Assembly: GCF_037975245.1 (NCBI RefSeq)
Contig: NC_092565.1
Span: 11,028,499 to 11,092,498 of the forward strand
Reading direction: 5' to 3'
DNA from: Apostichopus japonicus
Lineage: Eukaryota > Echinodermata > Holothuroidea > Aspidochirotida > Stichopodidae
DNA length: 64,000 bases
Shown here: piece after piece, positions 1 to 11,532 of the stretch
Layout: every line of letters starts with the position of its first letter
How positions within the stretch are numbered: position 1 is the stretch's first letter
Notes under the pieces: generated by a model
Database searches by the model: none
Told to the model about the DNA's origin: nothing
Seen by the model: the letters and a program-made list of their open reading frames with translations, nothing else
Position numbers and translations under genes: made by a program

Positions 1-1383
1 TAGGAGTTCAGACAAATAGATTCTAGTTTATTGATTTTATGCCATTCTGTTTAGCTCTGTAAGCACCTATTAGAACTAGTGACAGGAGGGGGGGGGGGGG
101 GCTGGTGGGGTGGTGGTGGGGGGGTGGAGACAAACCTGTTTGAGCTGCAGCTGCTGCAGGTCAGCAAGAAAATAAAAAGCAGACTAGTATAAGGCTTAAA
201 GTAGACAAACAAATCATTTTTCAGATTAAATTCAGATTAAATTAAAAATGAACTAGAGCCAGCCAGAGGAAGGGGAAAACTGACTTCACTGGCAGATTGG
301 CTGCCCCCCCCCCCCCCCTGGCTATACAATTCAGGACTAACTAGCCATAATTAACAGGGCATGGTCCCTTCCTAGTGGCTGAGGTAAACTTAACTTCCAG
401 AGTTTTACTCACAAGCCCGCTATCCACAGGGTTGGTTGGGACTACTAACAGACTTATTATAAGGTTAATACCAATGACTATCCATGATATCTGGGGCAGG
501 TTTCTTTTTAGGAATAGTAAAGACACTATCTCTCTAGCCTTACCCTTTGTTCTTCATGATTGAGCTTCCCTGTATGTTTCTCTACACTTTTGGTACTAGT
601 TCCCCTCCTTCCCCCACAAACCACTTGTACATAAAGAAACACAATGGCCCTCCCTTCCCCTGTACACAAGAAACAAGAGCCCCTTCCCCCACCACCTACC
701 TGTTTATAAATTGACACAGTTGTGGGCATTTTTTCCTAACAACCCAGTGCATGTTGATTGATGATTCATTTAGTACAGGCAACTTGGAAAGAATTTCTTG
801 ACTAATAGAATTACCTTCTGTTTGACAAGAATAGTAAAGTTGTAAACTAAGAAAGTTCTGAAACAGTTATTCAAAGTTTAAAGCTAGAGCAGTTGACATG
901 TCATCTTCTACTTTTACAAGAAAAAGCTGAATGTCAAAATTTTGTTTTTATTAAAGGTCTGTAAAAATTCTGCACAAGAGCCAAAACAAGATGTCCGTTA
1001 TCGATTGAAGTGGAAAGTCTCTGTGACTTTCCTAGTCACTGCAAAATTTCAAAATATCAAACTTTAAAATGCAACAAGAAATTTGTGAATTTTTATTAAG
1101 GTTTTTTCTTCTTCAAAGAATGCATATAAACACACTCTTCAAATCCACTGAAAATAATCTCCACATCTGTCACTATTCCATTATTAAAAATGGTTTAAAG
1201 AATTGAGAAGATAATGTGAACGAATTCTTGCAATCTTTAAAAATAGTTCGAACACAGCATCACTTGGAAAAAAAAATTGTACCCTCTTTTTGATGTTGCT
1301 CTTAACAAGGCAATATTTTTTCTTAGGCACTGCTTTTCAATTGAAGTTTTGAAGAAATTTTGAGATTTAAAGATGTGTTTTAG
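1..1383. other. Non-coding, intron or 5' flank, no gene seen
   Basis: I see no convincing exon here. The stretch contains a G-rich run around 88-127, able to form G-quadruplexes, and a C-tract around 304-318. The rest is AT-rich. Short open frames show no recognisable protein features. If the downstream exons belong to a longer gene, this is probably intron sequence. Confidence 0.5.
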
Positions 1384-1443
1384 CTGTCAATATTTTCTCC
1401 AAAGGAAAAAAAGAAAAAGCGACGCAACACCACGACCACTAGT
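1384..1443 (+). CDS. Candidate internal exon, Lys/Arg-rich (gene A)
   Basis: A 60-nt phase-0 segment begins after a TTTTAG acceptor and ends before a consensus GTAAGT donor. It encodes 20 residues without a stop: a hydrophobic start, then SPKEKKKKRR and a Thr/Ser tail. The basic, low-complexity composition fits the C-terminal tail read from the next exons. It is small and its homology is unknown, so the call rests on the two splice sites and the phase match (0-0) with the segment at 2512. Gene identity is not recognised. Confidence 0.45.
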
Positions 1444-2511
1444 GTAAGTCCTCCCCGAGACAATCAGCTGTAATGCAGTAGAGTAGAACTCTGGCATGTT
1501 AATAATTATTATTTACTCATAACAAATTTCTGCTTCTCTCAGAAATTTGTTTGTCCTCCTTTCTGTTCAGCTACATCAGCTTAAAAACAATATATACATA
1601 TATATATATATATATTTGTTTCTTTTAACACTCTCACCTCTATACCTGCACTGCAGTACCCCCAGAAATTGTTCAGCTGCAATAAAAAAAGCCTTTGTTT
1701 CGACTATATACAAAACGACATCTTTATAGAAATTCTGTTTCAAATTGACTCCGACCTTCTCTGCCCAATCCTCCTTTCAAAAAAAAAGAAGAAAACAAAA
1801 CGAGTGAACAGAGAAGAAAGAGATGGCTGTTGAGATGTTTGGAATAATCCATGTATGCTATTAACTTTTCTTGGTTTGTGTTTTGTATTCGTTTTTTCAT
1901 CAAATATTTTTCTGTATAAATTTTTTATAATCTCCAGTTTTTAAGTTTCAGCTTTTGTATGAAAATTCAAGCAAATCCCAAAACAAATAAAAAAAATTAA
2001 CTATAAGAAATGAATAATGATAATAATTATACAAATATAAAATTAAAAATTAATATAATAATATAAAATTGAAAAAAAAAAAAAAAAAAGAAATGCTTTG
2101 ATGAAAAAAGTTGATTGGTTTCTTTTATCAAAGTTTGAACTAATTTTAAAAAGACCAAAAAAAAAGAGATTGTATTCCCATTAAAGGGTAATATTAAAAT
2201 GCAAAATAGATTTTTATGTTACACTCTATAAAGGAGATTACAGCTATAATGCAAAACTCACCCCATTTCAGTTACGCTTCGGTCGGGATATTTTCTGTTT
2301 CATCATTTTTACTCACTCTTCTCAGTTTATGGGTAATTTTATTGGTGCAATTTCTCATTGTTTATGATTTGCTTTACAATTATTTTTTTTCCAGTGCTGT
2401 TGCTTCCGCCCTTATCATTTAAAATCAAATCAAATTATAAAGTAAAATCGTCTCTGATGACTTGTAAACCCCTGTGATTTTTGTTTTGTTTTTTATTTCC
2501 AACAACTACAG
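1444..2511. other. Probable intron with (TA)n microsatellite
   Basis: AT-rich DNA between two candidate exons. A (TA)n tract lies at about 1589-1615 and an A-rich run at about 2073-2090. No coding signal is seen. Confidence 0.45.
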
Positions 2512-2616
2512 CTATCAAGTGCAAGGCCATTAAGGAAGGACATTAAGAAAGCCAATCACTCTCCGATTAATATGCAGCGACCGATGAGGGCTCTGACCTT
2601 ACAGGGAATGAGTTAG
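2512..2616 (+). CDS. Candidate alternative terminal exon (gene A)
   Basis: After a pyrimidine-rich tract and an ACTACAG acceptor, phase 0 reads 34 codons and then TAG. The peptide is basic, with RPLRKDIKKANHSP near its start and QRPMRALTLQ near its end. The two other phases stop early. Joining to 1384-1443 keeps phase 0. The exon at 3116 needs a different incoming phase (two bases to complete a codon), so this segment would make an alternative, shorter C-terminus and not an internal exon. No donor is visible before the stop. It could also be a chance open stretch. Confidence 0.33.
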   Translation, partial: LSSARPLRKDIKKANHSPINMQRPMRALTLQGMS

Positions 2617-3115
2617 TAGATTGGATTGTTTTTTATGATTATATTTTTGGCTGTATTCTTTATTCTTTTTCTTGAAGAAAGTGTTTCTTGTATGAGACAT
2701 TTTAGAATATGAGCCATTGAGATTTGGACTTAGAAAGTCACAAAGATGCTTCCCCCTATTGTTCCCCCCTCCCATCTTTCACTCTTTCCTTTACCCCTTT
2801 CAATCTTGTACCTTTCAATCACCTCCCCTCCCCTCTCCCACCCCCCTCCCACCCGTGCCTATGTTAGCTTATCATTTCATATAAATGGTGAAATGGATCC
2901 TAAGTGTAAAATAGTATCGTTTAATCTGCTCGGTATGGATAGATTGAATATCACATAGATCTGCTCGGTATGGATAAGATTAAATATTCACATAGATAAT
3001 GGATAGTTCAGGACAAGTAAGGAGGTATTTAAGATAAATTAGAAAAGATGTTTCAAACATTAAATCAAGATACTTTTGCATGTTTTTTAATATTATGATG
3101 TTTTTGTCATTGCAG
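2617..3115. other. Probable intron, CT-rich low complexity
   Basis: A strongly pyrimidine-rich stretch (C-runs with CT) lies at about 2746-2860. A short near-duplicate containing CTGCTCGGTATGGAT lies at about 2928 and 2962. The stretch ends in a TTTTTGTCATTGCAG acceptor. No coding is supported. Confidence 0.45.
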
Positions 3116-3324
3116 CTGCCTCCACCTCAACCCCTCCATCGTCTTCCTCTTCAGCGACTTCCACTCCAACGGACCTTGACCCGGATATACCCCCCAAGCT
3201 GCCCCCGAAGCAGTCAAATCTGGAAATGGCCGTTCCTCAGGGTGATGCTGGAAGCCCTGACCTAGATCCAGTTCCGCCCCCTAAACCAGCTGGGTACCCC
3301 ATCTTAAGGATCAATCAAGATGAT
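3116..3324 (+). CDS. Proline-rich exon with SH3-ligand motif (gene A)
   Basis: A 209-nt exon bounded by TTGCAG and a consensus GTAAGT donor. In the phase that continues into the next exon it reads 69 codons without a stop: a Ser/Thr/Pro-rich start, then PDIPPKLPPKQ, an acidic Pro-Asp stretch, PPPKPAGYP and an end in NQDD. PKLPPK fits the PxLPxK class bound by Crk-type N-terminal SH3 domains, and other PPxP motifs are present. The protein was probably a cytoplasmic signalling or adaptor protein with a disordered tail. A DOCK180-type tail is one possibility but is not shown. Exon reality is well supported by splice sites, phase and composition. Confidence 0.7.
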
Positions 3325-3613
3325 GTAAGTATCCCACCAATTTGATGCCCCCCTCCCCCCCCCCCCTCAAAAAAAAGGAGAAGAATTCTGGGGCATTGAA
3401 TGCATCTGTCTTGCCAGGAATAAGAGAGCTCTGAATAAGGAAAAAAAATAAGTAAAAGCAATTAATTCCCTGAATTTAAATTCTATTAATTTTTTTAAAG
3501 GATTGGAATTATTTGAGTTCTATAAAGGAGTTGGATTAAACATTTTTGAAAGTTATGTGGCTATTTAAAGTTTCAAGATGTTCAATGGACTCCTCTTTTT
3601 AATTGCTTGTCAG
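3325..3613. other. Intron of gene A
   Basis: Starts GTAAGT and ends in TTGCTTGTCAG. It contains a C-run followed by an A-run near 3352-3377. The phase-0 junction fits on both sides. Confidence 0.65.
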
Positions 3614-3706
3614 GAACCACCCCCTCTGCCTAAGAAAGGGAATCCTCACAAAAGAAGAAGTTCCTTGGAGAGAAAGAACTCGGATGATACCAGCCCAAAA
3701 CCTTAA
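3614..3706 (+). CDS. Terminal coding exon with PxLPxK motif and stop (gene A)
   Basis: After a TGTCAG acceptor the phase-0 frame gives 30 codons and TAA at 3704-3706. The peptide begins EPPPLPKKG, and PPLPKK is a second PxLPxK SH3-binding motif. It continues with a basic stretch, HKRRSSLERKNSDD, resembling a basophilic kinase site (RRSS), and ends TSPKP. Together with 3116-3324 this makes a short disordered C-terminus with two equivalent SH3 ligands about 50 residues apart. The upstream domains of the protein lie outside the window, so the gene is not named. A signalling scaffold or guanine-exchange factor is an inference only. Confidence 0.7.
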   Translation, partial: EPPPLPKKGNPHKRRSSLERKNSDDTSPKP

Positions 3707-5300
3707 CAATGAAGAGGAGGACAGAGATGATTGATGGAGTAGATGGGGTATTATAGGGCCAACTGTGTCCCCCCCACCCCCACCCCCCGCCCATATTTAC
3801 CATGTTGCTAAGGAGGATGCTGAATTTGCTGAGCTTTTTCTTACCTGGTCATACTGGAATTTCCTGGGAAAGATACTCTTCCTTTTGCTTCCTTCGAAGG
3901 AAGAATAGACCCTCCTAACCCCTCCCACTCCTCTCCCTTACTCTTGTGGAAGAGTATTAGAGACTGGAATGAAGGAAGGAGACTTTGAAGGTAACCAATG
4001 ACTATACAAATCAGTCAAGCAGAATTCAAACAGATAAAAAATTGATTCTGCTTACTCTAGACATTCTTCAAAAGTTAAATGATTTTAGTAAACTAGATAA
4101 TATAGCTGGAGTTTCCTTAGGCTAAAAACTGTGATGGTTTTCAGTGGGGGAAAATTGGTGCCTGGAAATTGAAAATGTGTGACATTTTTGTCACTGAGGG
4201 TAATTTGTAATTGTAAAGATTCACCTGGTGCTTAATTTTTTTAATGATTTTCCTCTTCTTCTTTTTTTTTATTATTAAATATTAAAGAACCGCAGCTGGA
4301 ATTTGAAGTTTTCTTAGAAAAAAAAATAAGTAAAGAAAAAAATGTTTTGAAATCTTGTGGTCTTCTTATCTGCTCAGCTTTCTTTTATAATTTCATGTCC
4401 TGTCATGATTATGTCATGTCAGTACGGATCTTTGTGCAGATCTAAAAATTCACGTTTGTTTCAAATTTAATATTCATTCACAAAAATTTGTCTATGAAAT
4501 GAGTGGCCTAATTAGAAATATGATTTCCAAGTAAGTAATTGCACTCATTGTTTTAAGGTCAAAAATCTCATTTCCATATAGAGGATCAGTTTTTTACCTT
4601 TGTCTATGTTAACACATAGTAAGTCTGGATGCCTTTAATGTCACTGAAAGCAATATTTTTTTTTTTTTTTCCGTGGTATTTAGCTGGAATTTATGATTCT
4701 TGCAGTAGAACAGTTGTCGATATCTTTCTGGGTGAGTCTCCTGCAGTTGGGCAATGTTATGTCATACACGTCTTGCCCGAATGACATCTGCAACAACATT
4801 GTACCTCTATGGTCCCCACCCCCCCCCCCCCTGCTTAGCTAATAGCTACATAGTTGATAATATTATAACCTTCAGCTTAATATTGATGTTCCCTGCTGTA
4901 ATAATCTACATTTAATCCACATCACCATTATTATATGATTTTTTTCTCTTTCTGTATGTTGATGCTATATCTATTTTTTTTTGTGTAAAATTAATCAAAA
5001 TCTTTCAGTAAAATATTTTTTTGTTCTATTAAGTTTACTCTTCCATCTGGCTTGTTGGATGAACTACTATGAATATCAGAGATAGAGAGAGGTTATTGTA
5101 GTTTCAAACTGACTGGCCAATCATTATTTGTACATTCCTCCAGTATCGTTAAAGCTTTCATGTCTATTGGCTTACCATATTGTTTATTTTTCCTTTTCCT
5201 AACCCCACCACCATTTGGTGCCAGCAGGTGCTATAGATGAAAAGCTACCCACCTGTTTAGTTTCTTTATTTGCTGTTTAATTATATTTCCTAGAAGCTTT
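3707..5300. other. 3' UTR and downstream region of gene A
   Basis: No open frame of note. A weak poly(A) signal candidate, ATTAAA, lies at 4281-4286. No clear AATAAA with a downstream GT-rich element stands out, so the transcript end is not fixed. C-runs occur at about 3768-3790 and 4817-4832, and T-runs at about 4260 and 4655. Confidence 0.4.
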
Positions 5301-5304
5301 GTAA

Positions 5305-5334
5305 GGTAGGTAGGTAGGTAGGTAGGTAGGTAGT
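5305..5334. repeat. (GGTA)n microsatellite
   Basis: About seven uninterrupted tetranucleotide repeats, GGTA. Confidence 0.9.
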
Positions 5335-5369
5335 GTATTAACCATCACCATGGATTGGTACACCTTCAG

Positions 5370-5760
5370 GTAGATAGTGCTGTAACTAGCTAACAAACAA
5401 CTAGATTATAGTGTAGTATAGCTCCTTGTGCAGCTGTTGAATAGCCAGCTAACCAGCTGTACATTTAGATACAGCCATTTGTATACTTAAATAACTATAC
5501 AGATAGCTGGTGGTATAGCCAACTATTTTGTAGCTACACACTGGTAAAGGTAGACATCTGTGCAGCTAGCTAATGGTGCTGCTAGTTATTTCTACAGCTT
5601 TATGCTACTACACTTAAATAACTATGCAGCTAGCTGGTGACATAGCTTAGTATTTGCAGCTACATACTTCTAAAGATAGACATCTGTCCAGCTAGCTTGT
5701 GGTGCAGCTAGTTATTTATACAGCTATATGTGCTTTCTATATAAAAATATAGCTGTGTGG
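5370..5760. repeat. Degenerate tandem repeat, about 130-bp period, GCTAGCT-rich
   Basis: Two to three diverged copies share AACTAT(A/G)CAG, TAGCTGGTG, TAGCTACA, AGACATCTGT and GCTAGTTATTT in the same order. For example, the block starting near 5491 recurs near 5620. Smaller CAGCTAG words recur inside. No coding is seen. Confidence 0.65.
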
Positions 5761-7158
5761 TATTGCAAGGTGCCTTGAGCTAAGCAGTACTACTGCTTAT
5801 CAGTGTAGTCTTGTCCACCTAATCCTGGTACTTGATACTCATACATTAAATCATTAAGTTTATACTGTTTGATTATCCACAAATGATTACAAAACATTTC
5901 TTACTGTCTTAGAAAAATCTTGTTAGAAAAATTGTAGCACCTGTTTGCACTGATTATAGAAAATCGTTGAAGAAATTGGTACTACAAAATTTGTTGTGGT
6001 GAATATTAACATACCCAGTCAAATGTAGTTCCAATTTATATGGAAATGAAAGAGTACAAAATTCCAATTTGTTATTAGTATGTCGTCAGCGTTAAAAGGA
6101 AACAATGTTTGGCTGACAAACATAAAAGAACAAGAATCTAATTAATTAAATGAATTACTCCCTTATTAAATTTCTCTCAATGGTAAAAGAGAAATCTGAA
6201 AAGTAATTTCTTTAGTTATAACTGTTGTAATCTTACTGTGTGTAATACTCGGTGGGTTTGGTAAATTTTTGCAGGGATCTGGTGATGAAATATGAAAGGT
6301 TGCTTTCAAGAAAGGGCAAAAAAAATAATAAAAATCATGCTGTGTTTTACTATCAGAAGGGAACTATGTGGAAGACTTGTTTAAGGAACTATTAGTGATC
6401 TCTTTAACAGAGCATTATCAAATTATAGGTATTATTTAATTTGTTTATTAATTGTATAAGTGATCCAAATGGGACAGTATAAATGTAAAATTGTATGCTA
6501 TAATATTATAATAAGAAGGAATTGAACCGGTTGATATTGGGGAAAGATAGTCTATCTTAAACTGCTATTTTTCACTTAAGTTAAAGCTGTGTTTGTTAGT
6601 CTGTCATAGAGTTATTTTGGGGTTGCTTCATTTTTTTCAGCTGTTATGCTATTCCCATTTATGTTATAAAGTAACATACATGTTGCCCTAGCAACCAAGG
6701 CAGTTGTAAAGAATTGAAGGGTATGTACCTCTCCCTGGCGTTCCTTTTGGTGAGCCTTTTTTGGACTAAAATGAGTCAAATCAAATATTTCAGACATCTT
6801 TTCATGCTATCTGTCCTCTGTTTTAGATTTAGTTGTGTTTGGTCTTCAGTGTAACCTGTTTCCTCCTTGATACTTGAAAAGGAATATTCAAAACTTCAAA
6901 TAATTTTGTCTGTGTTGCCAAAAAGCGAGTACTTTTTACGTTCAGGTACTAAAATATGAGGGACAGTCATTATATTTGAAGGACATTTCATCCTCAGAAC
7001 TGTCTCTTTTATAGCGAGTACTAAATACCACCAATATGACATAGCCAAAATTTAATCTAATGATTTCACCTTGACATTCAACATATTGCATAGTGTACCT
7101 AAGAAAAATCAAACGGTGCCAAGCAATGGTGTATTGGTTCCTGTTATGGAAATAGATC
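5761..7158. other. Non-coding, nothing recognised
   Basis: AT-rich DNA with only short open frames lacking protein-like composition. No repeat structure stood out. Confidence 0.5.
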
Positions 7159-7238
7159 GTAGCTAATGTTTATTCATAGTATGCAATGTTTATTCATAGT
7201 ATGCAATGTTTATTCATCGTAGCTAATGTTTATTCAAA
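7159..7238. repeat. 20-bp tandem repeat, four copies
   Basis: Four near-perfect copies of a 20-bp unit containing AATGTTTATTCAT. The middle copies carry AGTATGC where the outer copies carry CGTAGCT. Confidence 0.8.
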
Positions 7239-7355
7239 CTATGAATATGCGAGTAGTGCAAGTAAGTTGAATATTCTCATGAATTCATAAAAGAGTATAC
7301 AGCCAGTCGGGACAAATTGCCAATGGTAATACCACTGTATACTGGCCTCGCATAT

Positions 7356-7456
7356 CATGCTGCAAAGCACTAGTACTGACAGTAGGAACAGTTCGTAACC
7401 ATTTCTCAGATAGCAACAGGATATTCATACTGTCAGTACGAGTGCTTTGAAGCATG
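7356..7456. repeat. Long imperfect inverted repeat (hairpin-forming)
   Basis: The arm at 7356-7384 pairs with 7428-7456 with 27 of 29 positions complementary, around a 43-nt loop. The left arm centres on CAAAGCACTAGTACTGAC and the right arm reads back CAAAGCACTCGTACTGAC. It could be the core of a fold-back MITE or a hairpin RNA precursor. No TSD was identified, and no promoter or conservation evidence is available here. Confidence 0.6.
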
Positions 7457-9503
7457 GCATTAAAGAACAGTACAGTAAATGTATTTTCAAATGGCTCTGA
7501 TTCTTGGTGTCTTAAGTAGTCTAAAAAAAATTTGCTGCATAATGATAGCAAATTTATTTATAATTTATTTAGTCCTATTGAATATTCATATCATGATTCC
7601 AACCTTTGGAATTTTATCAACCAATTTCTTCAGTTAATGGTTAAGGGCTTTTTGCAGTTTCATTACAACAATGAAACAGTTAGTATTAAAATCTAAAATC
7701 GATATGTTTGGTATGTGTTTATCTTTTATGAACTAATTATGCCTATTTAGCATTTAAAATCAACTAAGCAAGTATTAACCCCACAGTTTTGTGATTATGG
7801 CTTGATTTTTGGCTGTAAATATCTATTTCTTAACCTTTGTTACATAAAGACATATTTTTGTACAGGTTTTTTTGTTCCCTTTGGTAAATTTGTTTCGAAT
7901 CATTTGCAATATTCTTGTCAATATTATTAATATTATTATGCATGGAGGATATGTATTGGTCTTTATGTAATATTTAAACCAACAGTTTGTTTAAAAATAC
8001 TGTGTTTTTGTTACTCACATTATATGTGATATCTAATTTGTCTACAGTGATTGATATGTTCATTTAGTGAGAAAAGGGGCTTTGAAAGTTACAATCTCTT
8101 TGTTTCTCTTTATTGTTTTTGAGATGATTATGCAAACCTATCACCCCACCCATGCACCCCTCTGCTTCACCATACGAATGCTTTGTGACTATTCAATTGC
8201 AGTATAGTCAGCAGGCACCCAAGAAGTGTGCATTCTGGGCATATTTAGACTAAATTCTGTCTAAATGCAAGATTCTGCTGACAAATATTCTTTGTGTGGA
8301 GTTGAAAAAGGGAGTGTTCCCCGGAGGAGTGGTCTAATTCTGTCCCAGTTAAATGTAAAAGCTCCCTTGACCTAACCATATCCCTCCGACTGATGATGGA
8401 AAGTGGGCACATTCCCTCCCTCCCGCCTCCACCGCTTTGCACACACCACCAAGAACGTTGAATGTTGTCTCATGTAGTTTTTTCGAGGAAAGGTAATAGA
8501 CTGAGATTTTATACCACACCTGACTCATTTCTAACCACATCTCGACCCAAAGTGTGTGAGATGCACATAGTATCAAGCTATGGTGACTCAGACCATGGGA
8601 CATACACATCAAAACCCGTCCCACTGATCCAGTCTAAGGCACTGATGGGACCTTCAAACAAACGACGACTTTTTCACATCAGACGAAACATCACATTTCA
8701 CAATCAACAGGAAATGGGCACATCAATATGACTGCAGCTTGTACCCAGCGACATGCCTGTATGCCGGCGTGCCAGGGTAATATGTCTCTGTATTATTCCA
8801 GTGCATCATGGTTCTCGTCGGACAGCTGGATTGATTAGCCTACGCCTTTCCCATAATTAAAAACACATGGAATGTATGGTAGATTACTTTGGAGCATTTA
8901 AGTACTACACAATCATTATTTTGCTTTATACCTACCTAATCAGAATTGTTTTGATCTATGCTTGACATGCGTTTGTTAAGTAAATCGTCTTGAAAAAAAT
9001 AGCATGCAACGGTTTTCTAATGGCATAATATTTCAATTTATGTTGGGAGACATCTGTATACCACAACCGACAGAAGTAGACTCTAAAAGGTTTAATAAGG
9101 GCTTACAGCCGCAGCCGAGGTCAAACATTCGACCTATTTAACATTATCTTTGTCGTTTGAAAGGATTTTCTGGTGGCTGAATTTGGTTAAATAAAGGTTA
9201 TAAAGAAGGACAAGAAGTTGTAGAGACGCAAAACTAGAGAGAAACGTTACTGAGAACATGAAGCAAGTCTACGCTGGCATGCGAATGATGTTTGACTATA
9301 CAAATGGTATTAGTAAAACATCTAAATTACCTCATTCATCCGATGATGACACAAATCCACTAAATGTGTTTTACATTAGGTTTGATTTCCATGATTTTTC
9401 TAATGAAGCCGTATAACTGCAACATTTTTACCAAATTGTATGACGTATTCTAAATCATGTTTAGTGTATGCCATGATTTTATTCTGTGGAATTCTAATTT
9501 ACA
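7457..9503. other. Non-coding, nothing firmly recognised
   Basis: Contains a less AT-rich patch at about 8245-8770 with overlapping open frames of 65-91 codons on both strands. None shows a domain I recognise. It may be an old, decayed mobile element. Confidence 0.45.
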
Positions 9504-9800
9504 ATACCAAAGAGATCACAATGTGTTAACATCAGAACATCTAACAGCTTATCCAACAATGGCATTTCCCCAAACACTGGCGCACCGCAACTTAAGGCGG
9601 TTTTAGCACCATTCCTACTGTACACATCGGGGGCAAGGTCAAATAATAAAAACTGCTCATCGGTCAAGTTTGCAGATGATACTGCCTTACTGAGTTTAAT
9701 ATCCAAAGATGTTGACATTGTGCACGGGAATCACATAAAGGGTTTTGTGCAGTACAAAGGGCGAAACTTTTTGGATCTTAAAGGCATTGAAGACTACTAG
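9504..9800 (+). pseudogene. Decayed non-LTR retrotransposon reverse transcriptase fragment
   Basis: A continuous forward frame of about 99 codons ends at TAG (9798-9800). It reads a typical CR1/L2/Jockey-like RT palm: a SLSNNGISPNTGAPQ block (usual form TGxPQG, but the Gly after PQ is missing), then a shortened VLAPFLLYT segment, then VKFADDTALLSLIS. FADD is the catalytic YxDD-type motif. Then follows a region like the FVxWCxxNFLxLN block of these RTs. Residues normally found between PFL and KFADD are partly deleted, the frame ends early, and no 5' ORF or endonuclease is nearby. It is therefore a short relic with no activity expected. Confidence 0.75.
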
Positions 9801-10467
9801 CCCCAATCCGCGTGCGGCCGTCTGAAAAAGTTAACTTTCTGTTTAATTGCTTGCAAGTGACGTTTTGTTCGTGTCGCTACAAAATGCAGACAGTAATGAA
9901 ACGTGATACCTTGTTATCTTTAGCTGGACCTGAGATGTCCATCGCTGTATCGTTTGTATACTGTGCTGTGGGTATTGACCGCAGCTGTATGTAGTGACTG
10001 TAGGCCTACACTAGTGTCTTAAAGTGGCATACTCCTATTAGAGTCTATATCAATCCGCTCGATTGTTCTCCTTCAGGAAAAGTGCCAAAAAGCAGCGGGA
10101 GAACATCTTTTGTGACCTGTTATCAATCATAATCTATTTTTTGTGGCTTGCATGTTGAAGAGCATGAATGGAAGTACATGTGGTGAGAAAATTGGATCAA
10201 TTGAGGCAATTTTAAACCCCTTTAGGCCTCCCGGGAGCAGCGTAGGAAATTTGTTTACCACTGAGTGAGGAGGTTTGTTTACAAGTGACGAAAAGTTCCG
10301 GCTCGGATAGCAAAAGATCTACATGGTCATGGTACAGAAAATTGATGGCAGGTGTACGTATCCGCAAAAGAATAACCAGCAGATTTGTAAGAGCTGCATT
10401 ATCCTTCGGCACTGCGGTTTTCTTTTGCCGGGAACGGTTCGTAGTTACAAATAGATCGACCCCTGAT
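9801..10467. other. Non-coding, left approach to the satellite array
   Basis: Single-copy within this window. Short open frames at 9812-9994 and 10285-10494 show no recognisable domain. Confidence 0.45.
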
Positions 10468-10776
10468 TATGATAGTAACACCTGTTTAGGGTAGTAGCAT
10501 CGCCTGTTTAGAGTAATAGCACCTCCTGTTTAGGGTAGTAGCACCTCTTGTTTAGGGTAGTAGCACCACCTGTTTAGGGTAGCAATGCCACCTGTGGTCC
10601 TTTTGGCGTTCCATAATTAGCTACCCGTCTAGGGTAGTAGCGCCACTAATTTACAGCAGCATCGTCTCTTAGGAGTAGTAGCACCTTCTGTTTAGAGTAG
10701 TAGCACCTCCTGCTTAGGGTAGTAGCATCTCGAGGTCAGGGTAGTAGCACCTCCTATTTAGGGTATCAGCGCCACC
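10468..10776 (+). repeat. 22-23-bp minisatellite, left flank of array
   Basis: About 13 imperfect copies of a unit with consensus close to CTGTTTAGGGTAGTAGCACC. Variants include GAGTAGTAGCACC and CAGCAGCATCG. The word TTTAGGG overlaps the telomeric hexamer. The last copy runs directly into the first satellite unit, sharing the letters TGTTT. The same family reappears at 41281-41565 in the same orientation. Confidence 0.85.
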
Positions 10777-10788
10777 TGTTTGATGGCG

Positions 10789-10832
10789 ATCGCTTTTCGG
10801 CCTTCTGGCTTAGATTATGTGTAGAATCTGTG
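10789..10832 (+). pseudogene. U2 snRNA 5'-end-like module B
   Basis: Aligns with the conserved first ~44 nt of metazoan U2 snRNA (ATCGCTT.TCGGCCTT.TGGCT.AGAT.A.GTGTAG.ATCTGT) with about seven differences, counted against the family sequence as I know it. The branch-site-recognition word GTAGTA is changed to GTAGAA. Nothing downstream resembles the rest of U2, and no Sm site is seen. It recurs at 14427, 17440, 21210, 24944, 28204, 31109, 35257 and 38001. The downstream block, including CGCATTAGTTGAATTTTAC, is shared with module C, so B and C are copies of one longer module. Confidence 0.6.
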
Positions 10833-11532
10833 TCTACGGGAATTTGCCCAATTTGCATAAATGTCACGTTAAACGTGTACCCTCGCATTAGTTGAATTTT
10901 ACTTGTTTCTCACGGTTTGTAGTAGTAAATATTTCTGTGTCTCATGATATCACGTAACAATTAATGACGTGTATACCCCGTTTCAAAGATGCGACGAACG
11001 TAGATTGAATTGTGATATGACGTAATGTTAGAAAAGAACCAATCACGAAATAGCAATCTTGACGGATAACTTGGTATTTCTAAATGTTTCCGATTTAAAA
11101 TGATAACATTTATCGTAAATGTCATAATAAACCATCTCAAATAGTTGAAACAAGCATTTTGAGGAAGAATTTTACTTATATTAAGCTATTTTTGTGGTAC
11201 AATTTACTGTGACTGGTTACGTGACAATACAGGCTGGATGAGAGTACTGGGTGACTGTTATTAACAAGCATCATGTGTAGCATCATGTTCTCCTTCTGTT
11301 ATATTTCGTGGTAGATACCTGACGGGGATCACAGCCTTGAGACAAGGGGACTGGGGTTGAGAACGGGTCAGTCGGTTCTTTGCTTGGTGCCCTGGTTCTT
11401 TTCCTGGTGAGTTTTCTTAAAAGTATATTATTATGTTCCCATTCTAGGTGGAATCGAGGTACACACGAGACGATGATCACAAAGTCACAGTCTTGACACA
11501 AGGGAACTGGGGTTAAGAGCAGATCAGTCGGT

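Noticed and set aside
8245-8731. Overlapping open frames on both strands as a possible gene
   Set aside because: No recognisable motif, no splice or start support. Perhaps an old element.
10468-10776. A CRISPR array
   Set aside because: The repeats are imperfect and contiguous without unique spacers, in a eukaryotic context. The same applies to the 37-bp and 44-bp arrays.
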